NCBI GenBank assembly: GCA_038043185.1
Contig: JBBTCO010000010.1
Span: 1 to 64,000, forward strand
Source of the DNA: UBA5009 sp038043185
GTDB lineage: Bacteria > Bdellovibrionota > Bdellovibrionia > Bdellovibrionales > Bdellovibrionaceae
DNA: 64,000 bases
Direction: 5' to 3'
Under the pieces are notes generated by a model. That model was not told where the DNA came from. It saw only the letters and a list, made by a program, of their open reading frames with translations, and ran no database searches. Within the stretch, counting starts at the first letter, position 1. Each line of letters starts with the position of its first letter. Shown piece by piece: positions 1-8,200 of this stretch. Made by a program: the position numbers and the translations under genes.

Positions 1-54
1 AGTATCTGCCTTCCAAGCAGAGGGTTGCGGGTTCGAGACCCGTCTCCCGCTCCA
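1..54 (+). tRNA. tRNA-Gly (TCC), 5' end cut by the window
   Basis: This is the 3' part of a tRNA. The anticodon arm reads ctgcc-ttccaag-cag, with TCC at the anticodon position, so it reads glycine codons. A variable loop, a T arm with GGTTCGAGACC and an encoded CCA end at 52-54 follow. The acceptor 5' strand and most of the D arm lie upstream of base 1. It is the first visible member of a tRNA-tuf cluster. Confidence 0.9.
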
Positions 55-84
55 AATTTGAGTTCCAGGGCTGTCGAGATCTGT

Positions 85-159
85 GCCCGTGTAGCTCAGT
101 GGTAGAGCACACCCTTGGTAAGGGTGAGGTCATCGGTTCGGCTCCGATTACGGGCTCCA
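85..159 (+). tRNA. tRNA-Thr (GGT)
   Basis: This is a complete 75-base cloverleaf. The acceptor strands GCCCGTG and TACGGGC pair with one G-U. The D arm contains AGCTCAGTGGTAGAGC, the anticodon loop TTGGTAA carries GGT (threonine), and the T arm contains GGTTCGGCTCC. CCA is encoded. It lies 30 bases after tRNA-Gly and 140 bases before tuf, the same kind of tRNA-tuf arrangement known from the E. coli tufB operon, so the tRNAs and tuf are probably cotranscribed and processed. Confidence 0.95.
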
Positions 160-299
160 CTTTACAAAGTGGGATGTTGTTAAGTAAGGTATTTGTTTTA
201 GATTTAAGATTGAGTTTAAGTTTAAGGAAAAGGGAATTAGTTTAAAAAAATTATTAATGAAGAATTATCTCAAACGAGAAATTCGCTTCTGGAGGAACA

Positions 300-1490
300 A
301 TGTCAAAAGAGAAATTCAACCGCTCAAAACCGCACTGTAATATCGGAACCATCGGTCACGTCGATCATGGAAAAACCACGTTAACAGCTGCAATCACGTC
401 AACACTTGCTGCTGAAGGAAAAGCAACAGCACTAACCTATGACCAGATTGATAAATCTCCTGAGGAGAAAGAACGTGGTATCACGATTTCTACAACTCAC
501 GTTGAGTACGAAACTGAAAAACGTCATTACGCTCACGTGGATTGCCCAGGGCATGCCGATTACGTAAAAAATATGATCACTGGCGCGGCTCAAATGGACG
601 GAGCTATCTTGGTTGTTTCTGCAGCGGATGGACCGATGCCCCAAACTCGAGAACACATTTTGTTGGCTCGCCAAGTGGGTGTTCCAGCTCTAGTTGTGTT
701 TATGAATAAAGTGGACATGGTTGATGACAAAGAACTTCTTGAGCTTGTTGAAATGGAAGTTCGTGAGTTGTTATCTAAATACGAATTCCCCGGAGACAAA
801 ATTCCAATAGTGCAAGGTTCTGCAAAATTGGGTCTCGAGGGTAGCACAGCTGAAATCGGTCGCCCAGCAATCAAAAAATTGATGGATGCTTGTGATGCTT
901 ATATTCCTCAACCCGTTCGTGCTGTTGACAAACCATTCTTGATGCCCGTGGAAGACGTTTTCTCGATCTCTGGTCGTGGAACTGTTGTTACTGGCCGTAT
1001 CGAGCGTGGAATTGTTAAAGTGAACGAAGAGATCGAAATTATCGGTCTTCGCCCAACTGTAAAAACAACAGTTACTGGAATCGAAATGTTCCGTAAACTT
1101 TTGGATGAAGGTCAAGCGGGAGACAACGCTGGTTGTTTACTTCGTGGAACTAAAAAAGAAGATGTCGAGCGTGGTCAAGTTTTAGCTAAACCAGGCACAA
1201 TTAAACCTCACAAAAAATTCAAAGCAGAAGCTTACATTCTGACTAAAGAAGAAGGCGGACGTCATACTCCATTCTTCAATGGCTACCGTCCACAGTTTTA
1301 TTTCCGTACAACTGACGTAACTGGAGTTGTGACTTTGAAAACCGGAACTGAAATGGTTATGCCAGGCGATCGCGTTGAATTGAACATCGAGTTGATTGCG
1401 CCGATCGCAATGGAAAAAGAGCTTCGTTTTGCAATCCGCGAAGGTGGACGCACAGTTGGAGCAGGTGTGGTTGTTGATATCGTTGAGTAA
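300..1490 (+). CDS. tuf: Elongation factor Tu
   Basis: EF-Tu carries aminoacyl-tRNA to the ribosomal A site as a ternary complex with GTP. At 396 residues it has the normal length. GTPase motifs are intact: GHVDHGKT at residues 19-26, DCPGH, NKVD and the SAKLG element, followed by beta-barrel domains 2 and 3. A strong ribosome site (TGGAGGA) stands just before the ATG. It is the only tuf in the window, and no second copy follows fusA. A strong hairpin terminator follows. Confidence 0.99.
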   Translation: MSKEKFNRSKPHCNIGTIGHVDHGKTTLTAAITSTLAAEGKATALTYDQIDKSPEEKERGITISTTHVEYETEKRHYAHVDCPGHADYVKNMITGAAQMDGAILVVSAADGPMPQTREHILLARQVGVPALVVFMNKVDMVDDKELLELVEMEVRELLSKYEFPGDKIPIVQGSAKLGLEGSTAEIGRPAIKKLMDACDAYIPQPVRAVDKPFLMPVEDVFSISGRGTVVTGRIERGIVKVNEEIEIIGLRPTVKTTVTGIEMFRKLLDEGQAGDNAGCLLRGTKKEDVERGQVLAKPGTIKPHKKFKAEAYILTKEEGGRHTPFFNGYRPQFYFRTTDVTGVVTLKTGTEMVMPGDRVELNIELIAPIAMEKELRFAIREGGRTVGAGVVVDIVE

Positions 1491-1523
1491 ACGATTTCGA
1501 TAGAGATTAATTTAATGAGTTTT

Positions 1524-1557
1524 GAGGGGGCGCCCAAAGGTCGTCCCCTCTGGTTTT
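1524..1557 (+). terminator. Rho-independent terminator after tuf
   Basis: GAGGGGGCG (1524-1532) pairs with CGTCCCCTC (1542-1550) in a 9-bp stem with one G-U pair. A T-rich run (TGGTTTT) follows. It separates the tRNA-tuf unit from tRNA-Trp-secE-nusG. Confidence 0.85.
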
Positions 1558-1584
1558 AAAAGACGAACGAAGAAGAGAATAAAC

Positions 1585-1660
1585 AGGGTTGTAGCTCCAG
1601 CGGTAGAGCGAGCGACTCCAAATCGCTAGGTCGTGGGTTCGAATCCCTCCGGCCCTGCCA
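1585..1660 (+). tRNA. tRNA-Trp (CCA)
   Basis: This is a 76-base tRNA with anticodon loop CTCCAAA (anticodon CCA, tryptophan), a D arm with AGCTCCAGCGGTAGAGC, a T arm with GGTTCGAATCC and an encoded CCA end. It sits 41 bases before secE. The tuf-tRNA-Trp-secE-nusG order is widespread in bacteria. Confidence 0.95.
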
Positions 1661-1700
1661 AAACTCCTCTTGAAGTTTTTGCCGATAAGGAATGTAAATT

Positions 1701-2078
1701 ATGGATAAAGCAAATTCAAAAATACTGACTCTTAGTTTTGCCATCGCTGGTGGAATTACCGGTCTTACTGTGCATTTATTGATTAAGGCATTTTCTGGTG
1801 CATTTGGTGTGGTGGCAAGAGCCGCTGAAAACGATCTTGTTCGACACGGATTGCCTGTAGTTTCAGGCTTAGGATTATTTCTTTTTATGCAATTTTCTCC
1901 GCGAATTTTAACTTGGGGTGAAGAAGTGGTCTCGGAAGTGCGTAAAGTTGTATTTCCCAGTCGAAAAGACACAACTGGAATGACCATTGTCGTTCTTATT
2001 TTTGTGTTCATTTCCAGCATCATCGTAACTGTGTTTGATTTTGGATCAGCATGGTTTATTAACGGAATAATTAAATAG
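1701..2078 (+). CDS. secE: Preprotein translocase subunit SecE
   Basis: SecE clamps and stabilises SecY in the protein-export channel of the inner membrane. The 125-residue protein shows three hydrophobic segments (about residues 8-30, 52-66 and 91-115), like the long three-span SecE of proteobacteria rather than the short single-span form. The conserved cytoplasmic stretch EVVSEVRKVVFPSRKDT precedes the last span. nusG follows after 11 bases, the usual pairing. Its partner secY is at 25617. Confidence 0.95.
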   Translation: MDKANSKILTLSFAIAGGITGLTVHLLIKAFSGAFGVVARAAENDLVRHGLPVVSGLGLFLFMQFSPRILTWGEEVVSEVRKVVFPSRKDTTGMTIVVLIFVFISSIIVTVFDFGSAWFINGIIK

Positions 2079-2089
2079 GAGCTTAACGG

Positions 2090-2629
2090 ATGGAAAATCT
2101 CGATAAAAAGTGGTACATCGTTAATACTCAAACAGGCTGTGAAAACACGGCTAAAACGGCTATTGAAGAACGAATTCGCTCAAACAAAATGGAAAAGTTT
2201 TTCGGTGAGATATTGATTCCTGCCGAGAACGTCGTTGAGCTTGTTAAAGGGCAAAAACAGACACGATCGCGTAAATTTTTCCCAGGTTACATCTTTATTA
2301 ACATGTTTTTATCTGAACAGACTTGGCATTTGGTCAAAAATTCGTCTAAGGTGAGCGGCTTCGTCGGTGGCAAAGTTCGTCCTCCTGAAGTTCCTGAAAG
2401 CGAAGTTTTCAGAGTCACTCAGCAGATGGCTGGCGTCGCGGAAAAACCAAAGCAAAAAGTAAAATTTTCTTTGGGTGAAAATGTAACTGTGGTTGACGGT
2501 CCATTTTCAAACTTCAATGGAACGGTTGAGGAGATCAATGAAGACAAAGGAAAAGTGAAAGTCCTTGTCAGCATTTTTGGTCGACCAACTCCGGTGGAAC
2601 TGGATTTTGTTCAGGTTGAAAAGAATTAG
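2090..2629 (+). CDS. nusG: Transcription termination/antitermination protein NusG
   Basis: NusG binds RNA polymerase, suppresses pausing and links it to Rho or to the ribosome. The protein has 179 residues. The NGN domain begins KKWYIVNTQTGCE and includes the PGYIF element. A C-terminal KOW domain (FSLGENVTVVDGPF onward) completes it. Length and domain order are standard. It follows secE closely and precedes the L11/L1 genes. Confidence 0.97.
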   Translation: MENLDKKWYIVNTQTGCENTAKTAIEERIRSNKMEKFFGEILIPAENVVELVKGQKQTRSRKFFPGYIFINMFLSEQTWHLVKNSSKVSGFVGGKVRPPEVPESEVFRVTQQMAGVAEKPKQKVKFSLGENVTVVDGPFSNFNGTVEEINEDKGKVKVLVSIFGRPTPVELDFVQVEKN

Positions 2630-2637
2630 TTTTTAAA

Positions 2638-2657
2638 CCTCAGGCTTCGGCCCGAGG
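2638..2657 (+). promoter_or_regulatory. UUCG-capped hairpin in the nusG-rplK leader
   Basis: CCTCAGGC and GCCCGAGG form an 8-position stem with one A-C mismatch, closed by a C(TTCG)G tetraloop, one of the most stable RNA caps. No T run follows, so it is unlikely to be a simple terminator. L1 is known to repress its own operon through a leader site in E. coli. Whether this hairpin or the GAGATGG segment after it does so here is only a guess. Confidence 0.4.
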
Positions 2658-2713
2658 AAAATAAAAATCTGTTGAGATGGTCTTAACAGAAAACCCGTGC
2701 AGGAGTGGGTCAT

Positions 2714-3139
2714 ATGGCAAAAAAAGTCACAGGCATGATCAAGCTGCAGATACCGGCAGGGAAAGCAAATCCAGCTCCTCCCGTTGGACCGGCGCTCGGA
2801 CAGCATGGGGTAAACATTATGGAATTCTGTAAACAGTTCAATGCCCGAACATCAAAGTTGGGCGATGATATCATTCCGATTATCATCACTGTTTATCAAG
2901 ACCGATCGTTTACCTTCATCACCAAAACGCCTCCAGTGTCGTCTCTGCTCAAGAAGGCCACTAAAATTCAATCTGGGTCAAAAATGCCTCAGAAAGATAA
3001 AGTGGGAAAAGTAAAAATTGCGGACGTAAAAGCGATCGCAACAACCAAGCTCCCCGATTTGAACTGTATCAAAGTTGAGTCAGCAATGTCTCAAGTTATT
3101 GGAACAGCAAAATCGATGGGCTTAGAAGTTCAAGAGTAG
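2714..3139 (+). CDS. rplK: 50S ribosomal protein L11
   Basis: L11 binds the GTPase-associated region of 23S rRNA and takes part in factor binding and the stringent response. The chosen start is the ATG at 2714, 8 bases after AGGAG. A GTG at 2705 overlaps that ribosome site and is unlikely. The product has 141 residues, the family norm. The PPVGPALGQHGVNI motif is intact. rplA follows after 6 bases. Confidence 0.97.
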   Translation: MAKKVTGMIKLQIPAGKANPAPPVGPALGQHGVNIMEFCKQFNARTSKLGDDIIPIIITVYQDRSFTFITKTPPVSSLLKKATKIQSGSKMPQKDKVGKVKIADVKAIATTKLPDLNCIKVESAMSQVIGTAKSMGLEVQE

Positions 3140-3145
3140 GTCGGT

Positions 3146-3847
3146 ATGGCAGGAAAAAAATATAAAAAAGCGGCTGAAGGAATTGAACTCCAAAAACGCT
3201 ATTCTATTGAAGAAGCATTTAAATCTGTTGTGACCTCAGCTCCAGCAAAATTTGATGAAACAATAGATGTGGCATTTCGATTAGGCGTTGATCCTAAACA
3301 ATCTGACCAACAAGTTCGCGGCGCTATTGCGCTTCCGCACGGTCTTGGCAAAGCGGTACGAGTGATCGTTTTTGCAAAAGGTCCAAAGGAAACTGACGCA
3401 AAAAATGCCGGCGCTGATTTTGTTGGCGGTGATGATCTTGTTGCTAAAATTCAAGGTGGCTGGCTGGATTTCGACAAAGCGATTGCGACTCCAGACATGA
3501 TGGCTACAGTTTCTAAAGTAGCCAAAGTTTTGGGACCTCGTGGTTTAATGCCGAACCCTAAGGTTGGCACTGTAACTATGAATGTAACTGAAGCTGTTAC
3601 CGCAGAGAAAAAGGGTAAATTGGATTTTCGTGTTGATAAAGCGGGAATTATTCACGCAGGTATCGGCAAAAAATCTATGGGCGACACAAAACTTCGTGAA
3701 AACTTTATGTCGATGTTGGGCGCTATAATGAAAGCGAAACCATCGGCAGCAAAAGGGATTTATCTTCGTTCAATCACGCTCTCATCAACAATGGGACCGG
3801 GGATCAAGATAGATACTAACGAAGCTTTTGGTAACCCAGAAGAATAA
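3146..3847 (+). CDS. rplA: 50S ribosomal protein L1
   Basis: L1 forms the mobile L1 stalk near the E site and is the autogenous repressor of the L11-L1 unit in well-studied bacteria. The protein has 233 residues, the normal length. Signature segments include GPRGLMPNPKVGT and the C-terminal YLRSITLSSTMGPG. It is followed by a 164-base leader before rplJ. Confidence 0.97.
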   Translation: MAGKKYKKAAEGIELQKRYSIEEAFKSVVTSAPAKFDETIDVAFRLGVDPKQSDQQVRGAIALPHGLGKAVRVIVFAKGPKETDAKNAGADFVGGDDLVAKIQGGWLDFDKAIATPDMMATVSKVAKVLGPRGLMPNPKVGTVTMNVTEAVTAEKKGKLDFRVDKAGIIHAGIGKKSMGDTKLRENFMSMLGAIMKAKPSAAKGIYLRSITLSSTMGPGIKIDTNEAFGNPEE

Positions 3848-4011
3848 TTATTTAATCATTGCGATCAGAGACAGCCGGTCTCTTGAAAAGATTTAATCCT
3901 CGCTGAATTTTCTAAATCAGAACAGTGAGGGCCGGCCGAGATGGGCAAGTGGGATTTGAAACTTCCTCCAAACCTTCCTGAACGCACAACTACAGAAAGG
4001 AGGTCAGCTTT
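3848..4011 (+). promoter_or_regulatory. L10 leader (probable rplJL autoregulatory region)
   Basis: A 164-base non-coding stretch sits between rplA and rplJ, the place where the L10 leader RNA lies in many bacteria. It contains GC-rich blocks able to pair (CAGCCGGTCT near 3871 and GGGCCGGCCGAG near 3929) and ends in a strong ribosome site (AAAGGAGGT). The L10-L7/L12 complex is known to bind such leaders and repress translation. Assignment here rests on position and pairing potential. Confidence 0.6.
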
Positions 4012-4539
4012 ATGATAACTCGAGCAATAAAAGAGCAAGAGGTTAAGTCTTTAGGAGAGAAATTTGCTAAAGCTAAAGCGGCCTTTATCGTTGATTTTAA
4101 AGGAATGAAAGTTGAGCAAGTCACTGACTTGCGAAAAAAACTTCATCCTACAGAGTCAGAGATGAAGGTTGTGAGAAATACCCTTGCGATACGAGCACTC
4201 AAAGCTCACCCAGATATGGAGAAAGCCATTGGCTCTTCATTGAAGGGAACGAATGCGCTTGTGTTTGCTTACGGTGATGTCAGTGCTGCTGCCAAAACAT
4301 TAGCGAATTTTGCTAAAGACGTTGAAGTCTTTCAGCTTAAAACGGGTGTAATGGATGGACGGCAACTTGATGAAAACAAAATTAAATTTTTGTCGACATT
4401 GCCAGGGAAAGATCAACTTCGAGCTCAGCTGTTAGCCGTGTTTAACGCTCCAGCATCGAAATTGGTTCGTACAATGAACGAAGTGCCGAGTTCATTTGCT
4501 CGTTTGTTGAAAGCGAAAGCCGATCAACAAGGAGCATAG
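4012..4539 (+). CDS. rplJ: 50S ribosomal protein L10
   Basis: L10 anchors L7/L12 dimers to the ribosome stalk base. The protein has 175 residues. The N-terminal rRNA-binding domain contains VVRNTLAIRA. The C-terminal helix that binds L7/L12 is the segment around QLLAVFNAPASKLVRTMNEV. The ATG lies 6 bases after AGGAGGT. rplL follows after 54 bases. Confidence 0.96.
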   Translation: MITRAIKEQEVKSLGEKFAKAKAAFIVDFKGMKVEQVTDLRKKLHPTESEMKVVRNTLAIRALKAHPDMEKAIGSSLKGTNALVFAYGDVSAAAKTLANFAKDVEVFQLKTGVMDGRQLDENKIKFLSTLPGKDQLRAQLLAVFNAPASKLVRTMNEVPSSFARLLKAKADQQGA

Positions 4540-4593
4540 AATTAGGTTTTATTGGAATTTTTTAATTAATTAACTTTTTTTCGGAGGAATAAA

Positions 4594-4968
4594 ATGTCTT
4601 TAACAAATGATCAATTGGTACAAGAGCTTTCAAACAAAACGGTTTTGGAAATTGCTGAGCTAGTAAAACTGCTCGAAGAAAAATGGGGCGTTTCTGCTGC
4701 TGCTCCTATGGCTATGGTTGCTGCTGGAGGCGCTGCTGCTGCTCCTGTAGAAGAAAAAACTGCTTTTGACGTTATCTTGGTTGACGCTGGTGCAAACAAA
4801 ATCAACGTTATTAAAGAAGTTCGCGCTATCACTAGTCTTGGATTGGCTGAAGCAAAAGCCCTTGTTGAAGCTGGAAATAAAACAGTTAAAGAAGGTGCTA
4901 CTAAGGACGACGCTGACAAGATCAAAAAGCAGCTTGAAGCTGCTGGTGCAAAAGTTAGCATCAAGTAA
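4594..4968 (+). CDS. rplL: 50S ribosomal protein L7/L12
   Basis: This is the multi-copy stalk protein that recruits and stimulates translation GTPases. The protein has 124 residues. It shows the N-terminal dimerisation helix, an Ala/Gly-rich hinge (about residues 34-52) and the globular C-terminal domain with the KINVIKEVR segment. It has a strong ribosome site (CGGAGGA). Two hairpins, the second a good terminator, separate it from rpoB. Confidence 0.98.
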   Translation: MSLTNDQLVQELSNKTVLEIAELVKLLEEKWGVSAAAPMAMVAAGGAAAAPVEEKTAFDVILVDAGANKINVIKEVRAITSLGLAEAKALVEAGNKTVKEGATKDDADKIKKQLEAAGAKVSIK

Positions 4969-4991
4969 TTGTTTAGGATTGTTAGTTTTGA

Positions 4992-5020
4992 GATGCGGCA
5001 TTGCTGAGTCTTGCCGCATC
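4992..5020 (+). other. Hairpin downstream of rplL
   Basis: GATGCGGCA (4992-5000) and TGCCGCATC (5012-5020) form a perfect 9-bp stem with an 11-base loop. There is no T run. It may act as an mRNA 3' end stabiliser or processing site. In E. coli the rplL-rpoB gap also holds an attenuator and an RNase III site, which is an analogy only. Confidence 0.6.
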
Positions 5021-5059
5021 ACATCAATGCGAGTAATTTAATTATTTAATGTGGGTCCT

Positions 5060-5090
5060 AAAACTCCTCCCCGAAATGGAGTTTTTATTT
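5060..5090 (+). terminator. Terminator between rplL and rpoB
   Basis: AAAACTCC (5060-5067) pairs perfectly with GGAGTTTT (5078-5085), and the T run TTTTTATTT closes the unit. With 137 bases left before rpoB, it implies either partial read-through or a separate rpoBC promoter. No convincing -35/-10 pair was found in that gap. Confidence 0.75.
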
Positions 5091-5227
5091 CAAACAAAAC
5101 TAGTCTTTTTGAAAAAAAAGGTCTATGGTCGGCGCTTGCAATAAAAAATTGAGCTTGCAATTTGACGACCAACTGAATGAATTAGCATTCTTCGAAAAAT
5201 AATTCGAAGAAATTTTGAGGAAAGTAA

Positions 5228-8200
5228 ATGGAACATACTCCCGTTACCGCTTCGAATCTTCGTATCCGCAAATCCTTCGCAAAAAACAAACAAGTCATCG
5301 ACATACCGAACTTGATCGAATTACAAAAAAGCTCTTACGAAGCTTTTTTGCAAAAAGATGTCGATCCAGATCGTCGTGGTGATCTTGGTTTGAATGGGGT
5401 TTTTAAATCTGTATTCCCCATCAGCGATTTTAATAATACTGCAAGTCTTGAGTTCGTTAGTTACACTCTTGAGCCTGCGAAATACGATGTTGAAGAATGT
5501 CGTCAACGTGGAATGACATTTGCGGCACCAATTAAAGTGACCTTGCGATTGATCGTCTTTGATGTTGATGAAGAAACTGAAGCTCGTAGCATTCGTGATG
5601 TGAAAGAGCAGGAAGTTTACCTTGGTGAAATTCCTTTAATGACTGCAAATGGATCTTTCATCATCAATGGCACAGAACGTGTTGTCGTTTCTCAATTGCA
5701 CAGATCTCCGGGCGTATTTTTTGATCATGATGGTGGCAAAAATAATGCTTCAGGAAAATTAATTTATTCAGCTCGTATTATTCCTTACCGCGGTTCTTGG
5801 TTGGATTCTGAATTTGATCAAAAAGATCTTATTCATGTTCGAATTGATCGCCGTCGAAAATTTCCTGTAACAATTCTTCTTAAAGCTCTTGGTTACAATA
5901 CCGAACAGCTTTTGGAGTACTTCTACGATCTAGATGAAGTTTACGTAAAAAATTCAAAACTTTATCGCAAACTTGATATTGATCGAATGGCTGGTCAACG
6001 AGCTATCGCTGACATCCTGGATCCTAAATCTCAAGAGGTTTTGGTTCGAGCCGGTCGTCGTATTACTCGAGCTATTATTAAAAAAATTAAAGACATCAAT
6101 CTGACTGAAATTGAAGTTCAGCCTCAAGATTTAGATGGAAAAGTTTTAGCTAAGCCGCTAATTGATGAATCTACTGGTGAAATCCTTGCAGATGCAAATG
6201 CAGAGCTTAGCCCAGGACTAATCAATAAAGCTGTAGATGTGGGCATCGAGCGTTTCTTCATGATCTTTTTTGATGGATTAACGGTTGGTCCTTATCTTCG
6301 CAACACTCTTCTGGTTGATAAAGTAAATAATAAAGACGAATCTCTGATCGAAATCTATAAACGATTGCGCCCAGGCGAACCGCCAACGATCGAAGCATCG
6401 ACTGCTTTTTTCCAAAGACTGTTCTTTGATTCTGAAACTTATGATTTATCAGAAGTTGGTCGTATTAAAATCAATCACAAGTTCGGCATATCAATGGAAG
6501 AATGCCCTCCTGAGCACCGAACATTAACAGTGAAAGATATTCTTTCGACAATTAAGCATCTTATCGATCTTAAAAATGGTCGTGGCATTATTGATGACAT
6601 TGATCATTTGGGTAATCGTCGAGTTCGTTCTGTGGGTGAGCTTCTTGAGAATCAGTATCGCATCGGTTTGGTTCGCATGGAAAGAGCCATTCGTGAACGA
6701 ATGAGTTTGCAAGATGTTGAAACAATGATGCCTCATGATTTGGTTAATGCCAAACCAGTGAATGCTGTTGTGAAAGAATTTTTTGGTTCTTCTCAGCTTT
6801 CTCAGTTTATGGATCAAACGAATCCTTTGTCTGAAATCACTCATAAACGTCGTTTATCTGCTCTTGGCCCCGGTGGTTTGACTCGGGATCGCGCGGGATT
6901 TGAAGTGCGAGACGTGCATCCAACCCATTATGGTCGAATTTGTCCAATTGAAACGCCAGAGGGCCCAAACATTGGTTTGATTGCCTCGTTAGCAACTTAT
7001 GCGAGAATCAATAACTATGGTTTCATTGAAACTCCTTATCGTAAAGTCGATGCGGCTAAAGTTTCTTCAGAGATTACTTATATGTCCGCGCTGGAAGAGG
7101 CCGGGCATTACATTGCTCAAGCTGCTCGTGAGGAAAAAGGCAGTCGTGAAATCATCACTCCGAACGCCACTGTTCGAAAAGATGGTGAGTACGAGATCGT
7201 TGATAAAGACAAAGTTTCTTTAATGGACGTTTCTCCATCTCAGCTGGTTTCCATTGCGGCATCCTTGATTCCATTCCTTGAACATGATGATGCGAATCGA
7301 GCCCTGATGGGATCGAACATGCAACGTCAAGCCGTTCCTCTACTTCGTTCACGAGCTCCACTTGTAGGAACTGGGGTCGAGCGTCTTGTGGCGCGCGATT
7401 CAGGAACCTCTGTGGTTGCAATAAATGATGGCGTTGTCGAAGAGGTTGATGCTTCGCGAATCGTTATTCGTCGATTTGCAAAAGGTGGCGAACTTGGAGC
7501 CAATGTCGATATTTATAATTTAACAAAGTATCAAAGAACAAATCAAAACACATGCTTCAATCAGAAGCCCATTGTGAAAATCGGTGATCGTGTTGCGAAA
7601 ACTGACATCATTGCCGATGGACCATCTACTGAATTGGGTGAATTGGCTCTGGGACAAAACATCCTCGTCGCCTTCACTCCTTGGATGGGTTACAACTTCG
7701 AGGATTCAATCCTCATTTCTGAAAGACTTCTAAAAGAAGATGTTTACACATCAATTCATATTGAAGAATTTGAATGTATAGCCCGTGATACAAAATTGGG
7801 CAAAGAAGAGATCACTCGAGATATCGCCAACGTCGGTGAAGAAGCGCTGAAAGATCTAGATAGTTCGGGCATTATCCGTATTGGTGCTGAAGTAAAACCG
7901 GGTTATATCTTGGTCGGTAAAGTGACTCCAAAAGGAGAAACGCAACTTTCGCCTGAGGAAAAACTTTTAAGAGCGATCTTTGGTGAAAAAGCCGGTGACG
8001 TGCGTGACACCTCACTGCGTGTTCCATCCGGAGTTTATGGAACCGTGATCGATGCTCAGGTTTATAGCCGTGAAGGATCTGATCGTGACGAACGTTTAGC
8101 ATCTATTATCGAAGATAAAAAACGCAAACTAGAAAAAGATTTATCGGTTGAGCAAAACGTGATCCGAAATAATGCAATTACAAAATTGCGGGATATTTTG

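Noticed and set aside
590..874. Minus-strand open frame inside tuf
   Set aside because: Shadow of the conserved tuf reading frame, with no ribosome site and no recognisable product.
5091..5227. A promoter for rpoBC after the rplL terminator
   Set aside because: TTGAAA and TTGACG hexamers occur, but no -10 lies at acceptable spacing, so none is called.
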